64,000 bases of DNA, from assembly GCF_914768025.1 (NCBI RefSeq), contig NZ_CAJZCE010000001.1, forward strand, positions 62,001 to 126,000, read 5' to 3'. The DNA comes from Snodgrassella gandavensis. GTDB taxonomy: Bacteria; Pseudomonadota; Gammaproteobacteria; Burkholderiales; Neisseriaceae. This document shows, piece by piece, positions 46,814 through 54,944 of this stretch. Both the position numbers and the translations under genes were made by a program. How positions within the stretch are numbered: position 1 is the first letter of the stretch; the number at the start of each line of letters is the position of its first letter. The notes under the pieces were generated by a model that was given only the letters and a program-made list of their open reading frames with translations, made no database searches and had not been told where the DNA came from.

Positions 46814-46878
46814 CGGAAAACGGCTGTTTGGCAGTCGTTCAATTCTTTAAATAACTACAGTTAACTACAGGTGTAATT

Positions 46879-48036
46879 ATGACTTCAGTAGCAAATCTTG
46901 TCAATGATAACTCTTTAAAAATAGGCGATATTATCGGGGATGTTACATGTGCCTACAATCCACGTCTGAAACGTATATGTAAGGGCGATATTAAGGCCGG
47001 GCTGGTTTTAAACCAATTGCACTATTGGTGGCAGTACTGTACCAGTACGGCAAAGGGTTTTTATAAGTCTGTTAAGGAATTGGCTAGTGAGCTGGATTTA
47101 AGTGAATATGCGGTACGTAAGTCTATTAAGCTGCTGGAAAGCCTTGGCTATATCCGGCGCAAGATTAAGAAGCTTGAGCATAGAACTTATTATCTGGTTG
47201 ATGAGGCTGCGATTAAAAAGGCTGCTGAGTGTTTTGATGCTGATAAGGCTGACAAGCCTAGATATCGAGTATTTACTGGTGTGCTTGGTGGCATTTGCCG
47301 AGGTGCAAAATATGACATTTCCCGAATGACGACATGTCGCAGTTCGGGAGTGGTGACATGTGACAATTCGGGAGTGGCGACATGTCAACACTCGGGAGTT
47401 GCGACATGTGACAGTTCGTATAAAGAAGAGATTTATACAAAGAATTATTCAGAGAATTATTCAGAGATAGAGCGCGCTGGTGATTCTGAGGATTTTGAGT
47501 TAGTCCCAGATGGCGAACAGCCAGAATCGAATGATGATAATGCTGATGGTGATGGTGTTGAGTATGCGCCAATAGGGCTGCATAAGAAATGTGGCTGGTG
47601 TGAAAACTGGGTAATGCCTGATAAATATCTGGATTACGCGGCAGCTAAAGGGCTTGTTGGGACTGCGCTGGAGATTGAGATTGAGAAGTTTGTGAATTAC
47701 TGGCTATCTGGCAATGCTAAAGCCCCTACTAAACGCAACTGGGAAGCTACATGGCGCAACTGGGTTTTAACATGGTCAACTAGCAGTGCTGGCAGAATGA
47801 GTGCCAATAAACGCCGGAATGAATGGGATTGTACTAATGCGCGCTATGTGGAGGTAAAACCGAATCTGCGGGTGTATGGGGTAGATGTTGGCGGACGCAA
47901 GGTGTTTGTTTCTGTTCTCGGAACAACTGGCGAATGGAAAGCGCCGAAATGGGAAGAGGTAGGCAATAGCTCAAGTGCTGATGAGTTGTTTATGGAAACT
48001 GTGCGTCTGTGGAATGAGGCTGATTATGGATGCTAG
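46879..48036 (+). CDS. Phage replication protein with winged-helix domain and internal repeats
   Basis: The 385-residue protein occupies the position of a phage replication initiator. The N-terminal domain (about 30-125) looks like a winged helix: GLVLNQLHYWW, KSVKELASELDLSEYAVRKSIKLLESLGYI. A hydrophilic middle follows with four 8-residue repeats (TCxxSGVA type, about 151-181) and an acidic stretch. The C-terminal part contains CGWCENW and KRNWEATWRNWVLTW, as in DnaT/DnaD-like helicase loaders. AGGTGTAATT precedes the start. The repeats are encoded by 24-bp iterons. The next gene overlaps by 11 bases. Confidence 0.8.
   Translation: MTSVANLVNDNSLKIGDIIGDVTCAYNPRLKRICKGDIKAGLVLNQLHYWWQYCTSTAKGFYKSVKELASELDLSEYAVRKSIKLLESLGYIRRKIKKLEHRTYYLVDEAAIKKAAECFDADKADKPRYRVFTGVLGGICRGAKYDISRMTTCRSSGVVTCDNSGVATCQHSGVATCDSSYKEEIYTKNYSENYSEIERAGDSEDFELVPDGEQPESNDDNADGDGVEYAPIGLHKKCGWCENWVMPDKYLDYAAAKGLVGTALEIEIEKFVNYWLSGNAKAPTKRNWEATWRNWVLTWSTSSAGRMSANKRRNEWDCTNARYVEVKPNLRVYGVDVGGRKVFVSVLGTTGEWKAPKWEEVGNSSSADELFMETVRLWNEADYGC
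47331..47420 (+). repeat. Four 24-bp direct repeats (iterons), candidate phage origin
   Basis: GACATGT begins units at 47331, 47355, 47379 and 47403; each continues with about CA-TTCGGGAGTG. The period is exactly 24 bp, so the reading frame is kept. Direct repeats within the replication initiator gene are how lambdoid phages place their origin. The last unit is partial. Confidence 0.75.
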
Positions 48037-49867
48037 GGAGGTGTCTCAATTGCTGGCAGATAAGGCGTTGAGTGTGTCTGAGCATCTGCTCCCCAATGGC
48101 AGGAAAAATGGCAATGAGTGGTGCTGTGGCTCGATTAATGGCGAGGAAGGGCAATCGCTAAAGGTGCATTTATCCGGCAGTAAGGCTGGTGTCTGGAAAG
48201 ATTTCAGTGATCAGGACAAAGGTGGCGATTTGCTGGATTTGTGGGCAGCCTGTAGGGGATTAAGCTTTGTTGATGCGCTTAAGGATGCGTGTAAGTGGCT
48301 GGGGGTTGAGTTTTCTCCCAAGTTCTCAGTTGCCAGTAAAAAATCATTTACGCGCCCATCTGTACGCTTGGGGGCGGTGATTCAGCCAAAAGAGGATGGT
48401 TATTTTGACAGGCGGCGCATTAATGGCAGCACGCTTAAAGCCTACAATGTGGCCAATCATGACAGGGAGATTGCTTTCCCGTTAATGGTTGAGGGGGTTA
48501 TTTATAACATCAAGTACCTAACGCCACGGCGTAAGGGTGGGGAGAAAAACCGCTGGCGACAAGAATCAAACTGTGAACCATGTTTGTTTGGGTGGCAGGT
48601 TATCACGCCTAATGACGATAAGGTTGTGATTACTGAGGGTGAAATTGATGCTTTGAGCGTTTTCCAGTCTGGGGTAAAGGCACTGTCTATGCCTAGTGGT
48701 GCTAAAAATCTGGAGTGGATTGAATACGACTGGGAGCGCTTGCAGCAGTTTAGGGTGATTTATCTGGCCTTGGATAATGATGACCCGGGACAGTTGGCCA
48801 CGGTGGAGGTTTTGCAACGGCTTGGTGAACACCGGTGCAAGTTGGTTGATTGGGGCGATTTTAAAGATGCTAATGAGTGTCTGTGTAAGGCTGGTGAAGC
48901 TGCTGTACTAGATGCCATAGTCAGTGCCAAGTACAAAAAGCCGGAAGATTTAAAAAACGCCATTGAGTACGCGGACATTTTGTTTCAGGATTTTAATGGA
49001 TTACTTGAATCTGCCGCAGGTAATACTACGCCATTTGCTGGGATGAAAGATTTTAAGTTTGGCATGGATCAGTTGACGGTATGGACTGGTTACAGTGGGC
49101 ACGGCAAAAGCCAGCTATTGGGGTATTGCATGTGTGAAATGATACTGAGGCAGAAAGAACGCATTTGTTTGTTTTCTGGGGAGATGAAGCCCTACAAGGT
49201 ATTAAATCGCATGGTTAGGCAGGTATGTGGAAAGCAGCGCCCTGATATTGCGGATTTAACAGAGGCATTAAATTTGCTATCTGGGGGGATGAATATCAAT
49301 GGTGAGCGTTGCACGGAAGACAATGGCAATGAATCTGGCGGGCTGTGGATATATGACGTTAATGGTGCCGCCAGTCTGGAAAGGATGCTCAATGTATTTA
49401 AATATGCCAAGCAACGATATAACTGCCGTCATTTTGTTATTGATAGCTTGATGATGCTGGGGGTGGCTGAGAGTGATGTGGACAGGCAGAAAAAGATAGC
49501 GGAAATGCTGCGGGATTTTAAATCCCAAAACAATATACATATCCATCTTGTTGCACACCCTCGTAAGCCTGATAACGGCGATGAATCCAAGCCTCCCAAC
49601 AAGCATGATGTGAGGGGGTCGGCGGGGATTACTGATCTTGCTGATAATGTTTTGGTTGTGTGGAGGAATAGTGATGCTACAGGTTACGGGACAGACCCAG
49701 ATGCCAAGCTTATTTGTCAAAAACAACGCGATTCGGGTTACCAACCGATGGTTAATCTGTTTTTTGACCGTGAAAGCTGCCAATACCATGAGCGTGAAAG
49801 GGAAGCCATTAGCATGATTACAGGTGAAAGAGTTCAGCGGGTTTTTAAGTCACAACACGTGCGATGA
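48026..49867 (+). CDS. Phage primase-helicase (Toprim plus RecA-like helicase)
   Basis: The 613-residue protein starts at ATG 48026, overlapping the upstream gene. The N-terminal part has a zinc-binding-like EWCCGSI and KVHLSGSKAGVWKDFSD. A Toprim domain follows with VVITEGEIDALSVF (about 200-213) and YLALDNDDPG. The C-terminal DnaB-type ATPase has Walker A GYSGHGKSQ (about 354-362), FSGEMKPYKVLNRM and Walker B HFVIDSLMML, then VAHPRKP and RGSAGITDLADNVLVVWR. It resembles T7 gp4/Twinkle bifunctional enzymes and acts at the phage replication fork. Confidence 0.92.
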   Translation: MDAREVSQLLADKALSVSEHLLPNGRKNGNEWCCGSINGEEGQSLKVHLSGSKAGVWKDFSDQDKGGDLLDLWAACRGLSFVDALKDACKWLGVEFSPKFSVASKKSFTRPSVRLGAVIQPKEDGYFDRRRINGSTLKAYNVANHDREIAFPLMVEGVIYNIKYLTPRRKGGEKNRWRQESNCEPCLFGWQVITPNDDKVVITEGEIDALSVFQSGVKALSMPSGAKNLEWIEYDWERLQQFRVIYLALDNDDPGQLATVEVLQRLGEHRCKLVDWGDFKDANECLCKAGEAAVLDAIVSAKYKKPEDLKNAIEYADILFQDFNGLLESAAGNTTPFAGMKDFKFGMDQLTVWTGYSGHGKSQLLGYCMCEMILRQKERICLFSGEMKPYKVLNRMVRQVCGKQRPDIADLTEALNLLSGGMNINGERCTEDNGNESGGLWIYDVNGAASLERMLNVFKYAKQRYNCRHFVIDSLMMLGVAESDVDRQKKIAEMLRDFKSQNNIHIHLVAHPRKPDNGDESKPPNKHDVRGSAGITDLADNVLVVWRNSDATGYGTDPDAKLICQKQRDSGYQPMVNLFFDRESCQYHEREREAISMITGERVQRVFKSQHVR

Positions 49868-49912
49868 TGATGTCAAGTTTAGGAAAGAGCGAAGAGTTAA
49901 AGGGTATATTTG

Positions 49913-50338
49913 ATGATTAGTAAGATTGAAATAGACACTGCTGCGGATGTGCTGGCTGCGTATGAGCGAACTATGGCTGATCGGAAGAGGCAAGGGCATT
50001 GTCTGAGTGCTGAATGGCGCTACGGGAAAGAGAAAGTCATCAGGGAATATGCTTTTGATGGTGTGCACTACAAGCCTGAGGTGTTTGCATTGGTAAGAAG
50101 TGCGTTGTCGTTATTGGCACAAAACAATCGCGAGGCGTTTAATGTGCTTGGTATTGAGTATGGGCGCAAGAGCCACTACTTTAAGCGCCGTTCAATCACT
50201 GCACGGCATCGTGCTATGGTCAATAGGAGCGCATGGGCTGAACAGGTAGAAAGGGCGTTAATGCTGTTTTGGGCGTATATGCAACATTGTGAAAATTTTG
50301 ATAAATATTTTTTTAATTCACCCTTGCACATGACTTGA
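49913..50338 (+). CDS. Unknown phage protein, candidate late regulator
   Basis: The 141 residues (start ATG 49913, AAAGGG upstream) are basic, with YGRKSHYFKRRSITARHRAMVNR near residue 88. The family is not known to me. It lies after the replication genes and directly before a structured RNA with a terminator (50383-50492). In many phages an antitermination protein that opens the late operon sits at this place. That role is inference from position and charge only. Confidence 0.6.
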   Translation: MISKIEIDTAADVLAAYERTMADRKRQGHCLSAEWRYGKEKVIREYAFDGVHYKPEVFALVRSALSLLAQNNREAFNVLGIEYGRKSHYFKRRSITARHRAMVNRSAWAEQVERALMLFWAYMQHCENFDKYFFNSPLHMT

Positions 50339-50382
50339 ATATTTAGTATATTTCTAATCACCAATCTGTTTTTTTCCTTTTT

Positions 50383-50423
50383 AATGCCGGTGGCAGCTTT
50401 GCTGCACCCAAAAGAAAGGCATT
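50383..50423 (+). ncRNA. Nested two-stem hairpin, candidate RNA
   Basis: AATGCC (50383-50388) pairs with GGCATT (50418-50423) and encloses GGTGGCAGC-TTT-GCTGCACC (50389-50408). It lies about 45 bases after the 49913 gene and 42 bases before a terminator. It could be a small RNA or an antiterminator target site. Confidence 0.5.
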
Positions 50424-50464
50424 GATATTTTTCTCCTTTTAGGTTGATAAACTTTACTACTGCG

Positions 50465-50492
50465 CCCGCCATCTCCCTGGCGGGTTTTTTTT
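50465..50492 (+). terminator. Strong terminator before the TA module
   Basis: CCCGCCA (50465-50471) and TGGCGGG (50478-50484) form a stem followed by eight T's. It should stop rightward early transcription unless antitermination occurs. Confidence 0.9.
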
Positions 50493-50554
50493 ATTGGGCG
50501 TCTGTATATTAACTGTACTAAGTAATAAGCCAGCTTAACTGCTGGCTTTTGTAT

Positions 50555-50902
50555 TTAGCAATCTAATTGTTCTTCATTAATACCTAAAGCAGTGGCAAGT
50601 TTGGTGCGAGTTGCTTTAGTGGGCTTTTCTGAAGCTTCCAGCTTTAGATAGGCGGGTTGTGACATGCCAAGCTTTTCAGCGCATTCTGATTGTGTTAATT
50701 CCAGATATTCGCGCCATGCTCGAGCTGGTGTGTAATCTTGTTCAATTACCATGCCTACCACTTCGCTGGGAATGGCATTTTCAAGGTTAATAACAGGTTG
50801 ATTGGTTAGTTGTCTGAAATCTTCATAGGGAACAACAACAAACTGAGGCATGCCGTGTTTGTCGTTGATGATTTGATAGTTAGTATTAATATGTGCGTTC
50901 AT
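50555..50902 (-). CDS. XRE-family antitoxin
   Basis: The 115-residue protein starts at ATG 50902 (MNAHINTNYQ). Its N-terminal part resembles a Phd/YefM-like strand-helix unit (GMPQFVVVPYEDFRQL). The C-terminal half is an XRE helix-turn-helix (YLELTQSECAEKLGMSQPAYLKLEAS). It overlaps the toxin gene by 17 bases, toxin first, and should neutralise the RelE-like toxin and repress the operon. An in-frame opening to 51022 runs within the toxin gene. Confidence 0.88.
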   Translation of the reverse strand: MNAHINTNYQIINDKHGMPQFVVVPYEDFRQLTNQPVINLENAIPSEVVGMVIEQDYTPARAWREYLELTQSECAEKLGMSQPAYLKLEASEKPTKATRTKLATALGINEEQLDC

Positions 50903-51134
50903 CACGTTTTTTAACCTCTTCAATTGAAATAATATGGATGATGCCATCAAAGTTAAACAGTACTCGGTAGTTACCGACCCGCAAACGATATCCGTATTGG
51001 TGATTGGATAGTTTTTTAACATTTGCGCATTCTGGCATATTGGTTAACTCTTCAATTTTCCGATAGATGAGTTTTCTATCAGGAATTTTCCGCAATTGTT
51101 TAAGGGCTTTTGGTTGGTAAGCTATTTTGTTCAT
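50886..51134 (-). CDS. RelE/ParE-family toxin
   Basis: The 82 residues form a compact RelE-type protein: YQPKALKQLRKIPDRKLIYRKI at the N-terminus, then KKLSNHQYGYRLRVGNYRVLFNF and IISIEEVKKRDERTY. The basic strand-Arg pattern and final Arg/Tyr agree with mRNA-cleaving RelE/HigB toxins. It is encoded against the direction of the neighbouring phage genes, as expected for an independently transcribed cargo module. Confidence 0.9.
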   Translation of the reverse strand: MNKIAYQPKALKQLRKIPDRKLIYRKIEELTNMPECANVKKLSNHQYGYRLRVGNYRVLFNFDGIIHIISIEEVKKRDERTY

Positions 51135-51204
51135 GGTGTTGTTATAACTTTTTAATAACTAAATTATAACCAAAATATAACTAATATACAAGTAAGGAAT
51201 AGAT

Positions 51205-51231
51205 ATGGTTGATGGTAACGACGATAACTAA
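51205..51231 (+). CDS. Eight-codon mini-ORF, copy 1
   Basis: ATG 51205 opens MVDGNDDN and a stop, preceded by TAAGGAATAGAT, a strong ribosome site. A near-identical frame (MIDGNDYN) lies at 51993-52019. They may be leader peptides or duplicated debris. Confidence 0.35.
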   Translation: MVDGNDDN

Positions 51232-51288
51232 TAAGGTATTAAAGCGTTTGAAATATTAATGCAATATCAATTGTTAAGATAGCAAGCC

Positions 51289-51360
51289 ATGAAAAAGAAA
51301 ATAAAGCAAGTTGATCACGAGTATGTGGCAGAGGGACAAAAGGTGAGGTATGGGTTTTAA
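51289..51360 (+). CDS. Possible 23-residue phage peptide
   Basis: The frame MKKKIKQVDHEYVAEGQKVRYGF is short, basic and overlaps the next ORF by 11 bases. AAGATAG is the only ribosome-like site. Weakly supported. Confidence 0.35.
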   Translation: MKKKIKQVDHEYVAEGQKVRYGF

Positions 51361-51481
51361 TGGTTTTGATGGTTTAGAAAAAGCGGTAATGTTAATAGCA
51401 ATATTATCCCCGTTTGGGTTGTGGAAAGTCATAGAACTTATTATTTGGTGCTATCAGCATATACATATTGGGATTAATTAA
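51350..51481 (+). CDS. 43-residue single-span membrane peptide
   Basis: ATG 51350 follows AGGTGAGG, a good ribosome site. The product has one hydrophobic segment (about 12-33, AVMLIAILSPFGLWKVIELI). It could be a small holin-like or regulatory peptide. Length and position before the late operon give no firm function. Confidence 0.5.
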   Translation: MGFNGFDGLEKAVMLIAILSPFGLWKVIELIIWCYQHIHIGIN

Positions 51482-51532
51482 TATTCAGCGGATTGGTTAG
51501 ATGCTAGTCCGCTTTTTATTTGGGGTTGTTAT

Positions 51533-51991
51533 ATGACTACAAGTGTGGATTTTAAGCAGGTTTTGTTAGAAGCCTTTGAGAAGAATGAAGCAAAAGCTAA
51601 AGAGGGTGAGCTTAAAGAAGTTTTTGCTGTGCTGGAGCGATTGGCTAGCGAAATAGAGGCGGCTGTTAATGGGTTGTTAAAAGCATGGATACCGATGGGG
51701 GAGCTGGGGGGTGGATTGCCTAATCTTCCGTATTTTAAAGGTTACCGGGTTGAGTTAAAAAGTACGAGAACAGGGGAGCAGCGAACTCTAATGCGGTGTG
51801 ATACACATGTTGGAGGCTATCCTTTTGATGTTATATATAAGAGTAGTGTTAATCCCAGTGCTAACAAAGTAAAAAAAGTAAATAATAAAGAGGAATTCGA
51901 ATGCGCTTTAGCTGAAATGCTTGAATCCTCAGCCATAGTAGAACGTATATCTTCTCTAATGAATGAGCAACGAACGGTTAATGGTGACTAA
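51533..51991 (+). CDS. Unknown phage protein, 152 residues
   Basis: The soluble product starts MTTSVDFKQVLLEAFEKNEAK with GGGG upstream. A helical N-terminal half is followed by a beta-rich middle (RTGEQRTLMRCDTHVGGYPFD). No family is recognised. It precedes the late operon and ends two bases before a mini-ORF (51993). Confidence 0.65.
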   Translation: MTTSVDFKQVLLEAFEKNEAKAKEGELKEVFAVLERLASEIEAAVNGLLKAWIPMGELGGGLPNLPYFKGYRVELKSTRTGEQRTLMRCDTHVGGYPFDVIYKSSVNPSANKVKKVNNKEEFECALAEMLESSAIVERISSLMNEQRTVNGD

Positions 51992-51992
51992 T

Positions 51993-52019
51993 ATGATTGA
52001 TGGTAACGACTACAACTAA
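51993..52019 (+). CDS. Eight-codon mini-ORF, copy 2
   Basis: MIDGNDYN starts one base after the stop of the 152-residue gene. It repeats 51205-51231 with few changes. Confidence 0.3.
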   Translation: MIDGNDYN

Positions 52020-52038
52020 CCCTGTATTGAATTAAGAC

Positions 52039-52069
52039 AAGCCCACTGCATATGCGCGTGGGCTTTTTT
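52039..52069 (+). terminator. Terminator before the HNH gene
   Basis: AAGCCCAC (52039-52046) pairs with GTGGGCTT (52058-52065), followed by T's. Confidence 0.85.
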
Positions 52070-52083
52070 ATTGGAGTTGGGAT

Positions 52084-52164
52084 ATGAGTAACCCTATAGA
52101 TTTTGCACAGGCGTATTACAAAGGCCTTTTACTGACACGAAGCTATGAAGATACCAACGCTTAA
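52084..52164 (+). CDS. 26-residue ORF coupled to HNH gene
   Basis: ATG 52084 follows GGAGTTGGGAT. The product, MSNPIDFAQAYYKGLLL plus nine residues, ends 20 bases inside the HNH gene in another frame, so it may drive HNH translation by coupling. Confidence 0.45.
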   Translation: MSNPIDFAQAYYKGLLLTRSYEDTNA

Positions 52165-52459
52165 AAGTAGCCTACCTGAGTTTAACAGTTCATCTGCCAC
52201 GGTGCTCAGGGATAAACCGGGGGCTACAAAACGCATACGAGGCTATCAATGGCAGGAGATAAAGAAGCGGGTGCTGGCACGGGATAGTTTTAGATGCCGA
52301 TCCTGCGGTTGCATTGGTGGCAGCTTACAGGTTGACCATATCATTCCATTGGAGTTAGGTGGCAGTAATGATGATAGTAATTTGCAAGTGCTATGCGCGG
52401 ATTGTCATAAGCATAAAACCACCAAAGAACTGCGGCAGCGATACAAGCGTGGATGGTAA
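52145..52459 (+). CDS. HNH endonuclease, packaging-associated
   Basis: The 104-residue protein has the HNH core LQVDHIIPLELGGSNDDSNL with a following CADCHKHKT, and CRSCGC supplies the zinc ligands. Small HNH proteins directly upstream of terminase genes take part in DNA packaging and cos cleavage in HK97-like phages. The start ATG 52145 lies within the preceding small ORF. Confidence 0.9.
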   Translation: MKIPTLKSSLPEFNSSSATVLRDKPGATKRIRGYQWQEIKKRVLARDSFRCRSCGCIGGSLQVDHIIPLELGGSNDDSNLQVLCADCHKHKTTKELRQRYKRGW

Positions 52460-52724
52460 ATATATTTAGTGATGGATGTAGCCGGTTAGATTATTACGCA
52501 TGCAGATAGTCACGATATGTTATCGCTTTGGTTTATATTCTCACATGAAATAGTAACATTGAGTTATTATTTATTATTTTTGGACTGCTTAAAAAATAGG
52601 CAGGGGTAGTAGTAAAGTTGGGTTACTATCGCCGCCGACACCGCGCGCTCCCTCATTTATAAAAAAAATGGCCTGAAAACACCTGTTAATTAACAAAATC
52701 TGCTCAAAAAATAGGCAATTTGCT
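52460..52724. other. Gap before terminase with GC-rich core, candidate cos region
   Basis: Within AT-rich DNA, bases 52629-52655 are strikingly GC-rich (CGCCGCCGACACCGCGCGCT). The motif CTGCT-(T/C)-AAAAAATAGGCA flanks it at about 52584 and 52698. Placement between HNH and terS is where cos sites lie in cos-type phages. Confidence 0.4.
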
Positions 52725-53219
52725 ATGTCACTTAATGATAAACAGGAATTATTCGCATTGAATGTGGCCGCAGGGATAAATCAGACGGAAGCCTGTGTTA
52801 ATGCGGGTTACAGCAGGAATGGAGCAGCCGCTGCCGCATGTCGTTTAATGAAAAATCAGGCCGTTTTAGCGCGCATTGAGGGGCTGAAAAAGCAGCAAAA
52901 CAGACTTAACAAAAATATTAACAAAATTGTTAACAATGATGTTAACACGGATGTTAATCCTGTTAATCCTGTTAATCCTGTTCAGTCTGTATCACCGCCC
53001 AGTGATGACCCTTTGCAGTTCTTGGTGATGGTAATGAATGATGATAGCTGGCCGCACAAGCTGCGGATTGATGCTGCTAAAACCCTGATGCCTTATAAGC
53101 ATGGGCGCATTGGCGAGACCGGCAAGAAAGAGGCCGCCAGAGATGTGGCCATTGAAAAATCACGCGCTGGCGGGTTGTCTGCGCGGCTAGAGCAGAAAGG
53201 TTTGAAAAAGGTGAAGTAA
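52725..53219 (+). CDS. terS: Terminase small subunit
   Basis: TerS recognises phage DNA and positions the large terminase. The 164 residues start with the typical helix-turn-helix LNDKQELFALNVAAGINQTEACVNAGYS, then a low-complexity Asn/Val/Pro linker (about 64-86) encoded by GTTAAC-rich and CCTGTTAAT repeats. The C-terminal helical part includes HKLRIDAAKTLMPYKHGRIG. terL begins at the next base after the stop. Confidence 0.92.
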   Translation: MSLNDKQELFALNVAAGINQTEACVNAGYSRNGAAAAACRLMKNQAVLARIEGLKKQQNRLNKNINKIVNNDVNTDVNPVNPVNPVQSVSPPSDDPLQFLVMVMNDDSWPHKLRIDAAKTLMPYKHGRIGETGKKEAARDVAIEKSRAGGLSARLEQKGLKKVK

Positions 53220-54941
53220 ATGGCTGATTGGGTGACAGCCTGCCCTGACTGGGAAGAGCGGATTGTTAACCGGCAGTCATTGGTGCCCAGTGAGCCGCTA
53301 TTTCCTATCGTGGCAGAGATTGCGATTGAGGTATTTGGTGATCTGATAGTGCCCGACATGACCGGATTGCCAAGAATGCGTGATGTAATGCCGCAGTGGG
53401 TATTTGATTTTGTTGGTGCGATTTTTGGCGCGCTTGATCCAGATACGCAGCGCAGACTAATCAAAAAGTTCTTTCTGCTGATTAGCAAGAAAAACGCTAA
53501 ATCAACCATTGCTGCCGGAATTATGATAACCGCCCTTGAACTGAATGAGCGTAATTTAGCTGAGGCTATCATTCTGGCACCAACGAAAGAAGTGGCTGAT
53601 AATTCGTTTAAACCAGCGGCGGGTATGATTGAGTTTGACCCGGAAATGCAGGACAAATACAGCATTTCCAAGCATACAAGGACGATAACGCATTTAGCTA
53701 CCAAATCAACCCTGAAAGTTGTGGCCGCGGACGATAAAACAGCAGGCGGCCTGAAAGCCGCTTTTGTTTTGATTGATGAACATCATTTATTTGGCGCGAT
53801 GGCGAATGCGGAATCCATAATTAAAGAAGCCACCGGCGGCCTGATGTCTAAAGTGGATGGCTTTTTAATTATTTTGTCCACGCAATCCCGAGAGCCGCCC
53901 GCTGGTGTGTTTAAAACGGAACTGGAGTATGCGCGTTCGGTAAGGGATGGCAAGACGGCACAGGGTAAAGAACTTATTGATAAGACTTATTTGCCGGTTT
54001 TATATGAGTTTCCGGCTGCGCTTATTAAGTCGGGGGCGTATAAGAAGCCTGAAAACTTCTATATAACCAATCCAAGCCTTGGCTACTCAGTGGACGAGGC
54101 TTTTTTGATTAGTGAGTATCGACAGGCCGAACTGAAAGGCGAAGAAACGCTTATTGAGTTTGAGGCCAAGCACTTAAACAAGGAAGTCGGGTTAAATTTA
54201 CGCTCAGACCGCTGGAGTGGTGCAGATTACTGGCTGGCGCAGACGGATGATACGCTGACGCTAGATACGCTGCTAGAACGCAGCGAGGTGGTGGTAATAG
54301 GGCTTGACGGCGGTGGTAATGATGACCTGTTTGGGCTGGCTGTGGTTGGGCGGGAAAAAGACACGCAGCGCTGGCTTTCATGGTGTTATGCATGGGCAAA
54401 CCCGCCGGTGCTGAATAATCGCAAGGATATCCTGCCCCAGCTGGATAGTTTTGTGAAAGACGGTGACATGACCTTTTGCCAAAATGTAGGCGATGACCTG
54501 AAAGAAGTGGCTGAGATATGTTTGAAAGTCGGCGAAACGGGTTTGTTGCACTCGATAGCAGTTGACCGCTATGGCATGGAACCGGTTTTGCAAACCATCC
54601 ATAATAAATTTGTTGCCAGTGGCTACGCTTCCCCTGCTGATGGCCTGTTTAAAGCGATATCGCAAGGCTTCAAGATGACAGGCACGATTAAAGCCACGGA
54701 GCGCGCTTTGGCCAGCAGAAATATGTGGCACGCTAATCAGCCACTGATGAACTGGAATGTTGGTAACGCCCGCGTTATCCAGTCGGGCAACGGTATTCAG
54801 GTAACCAAACAGTACGCAGGTTTTGCCAAGATTGACAGCCTGATGGCACTGTTTGATGCCGTGGCCGTGATGGCGACCAATCCGACCTCACGATCTAACG
54901 GCGGCCTTGATTCTTTTCTGGACAATTACATAATAGGTTAA
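53220..54941 (+). CDS. terL: Terminase large subunit, HK97 type
   Basis: TerL is the ATP-driven DNA translocase and nuclease of the packaging motor. The 573 residues show a modified Walker A (LISKKNAKSTIAAG, about 88-101), Walker B with catalytic Glu (FVLIDEHHLF, about 182-191) and the coupling motif IILSTQSREP. The RNase H-like nuclease domain begins VVIGLDGGGNDDLFGLAVVG (about 358-377). It is translated directly after terS. Confidence 0.95.
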   Translation: MADWVTACPDWEERIVNRQSLVPSEPLFPIVAEIAIEVFGDLIVPDMTGLPRMRDVMPQWVFDFVGAIFGALDPDTQRRLIKKFFLLISKKNAKSTIAAGIMITALELNERNLAEAIILAPTKEVADNSFKPAAGMIEFDPEMQDKYSISKHTRTITHLATKSTLKVVAADDKTAGGLKAAFVLIDEHHLFGAMANAESIIKEATGGLMSKVDGFLIILSTQSREPPAGVFKTELEYARSVRDGKTAQGKELIDKTYLPVLYEFPAALIKSGAYKKPENFYITNPSLGYSVDEAFLISEYRQAELKGEETLIEFEAKHLNKEVGLNLRSDRWSGADYWLAQTDDTLTLDTLLERSEVVVIGLDGGGNDDLFGLAVVGREKDTQRWLSWCYAWANPPVLNNRKDILPQLDSFVKDGDMTFCQNVGDDLKEVAEICLKVGETGLLHSIAVDRYGMEPVLQTIHNKFVASGYASPADGLFKAISQGFKMTGTIKATERALASRNMWHANQPLMNWNVGNARVIQSGNGIQVTKQYAGFAKIDSLMALFDAVAVMATNPTSRSNGGLDSFLDNYIIG

Positions 54942-54944
54942 ACA

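Noticed and set aside
47331-47420. CRISPR array
   Set aside because: Repeats follow each other directly at 24 bp without unique spacers, lie inside a coding frame, and no cas gene is near.
53093-53704. 203-codon minus-strand frame
   Set aside because: Antisense to terS/terL, which have clear family motifs; Ser-rich shadow composition.
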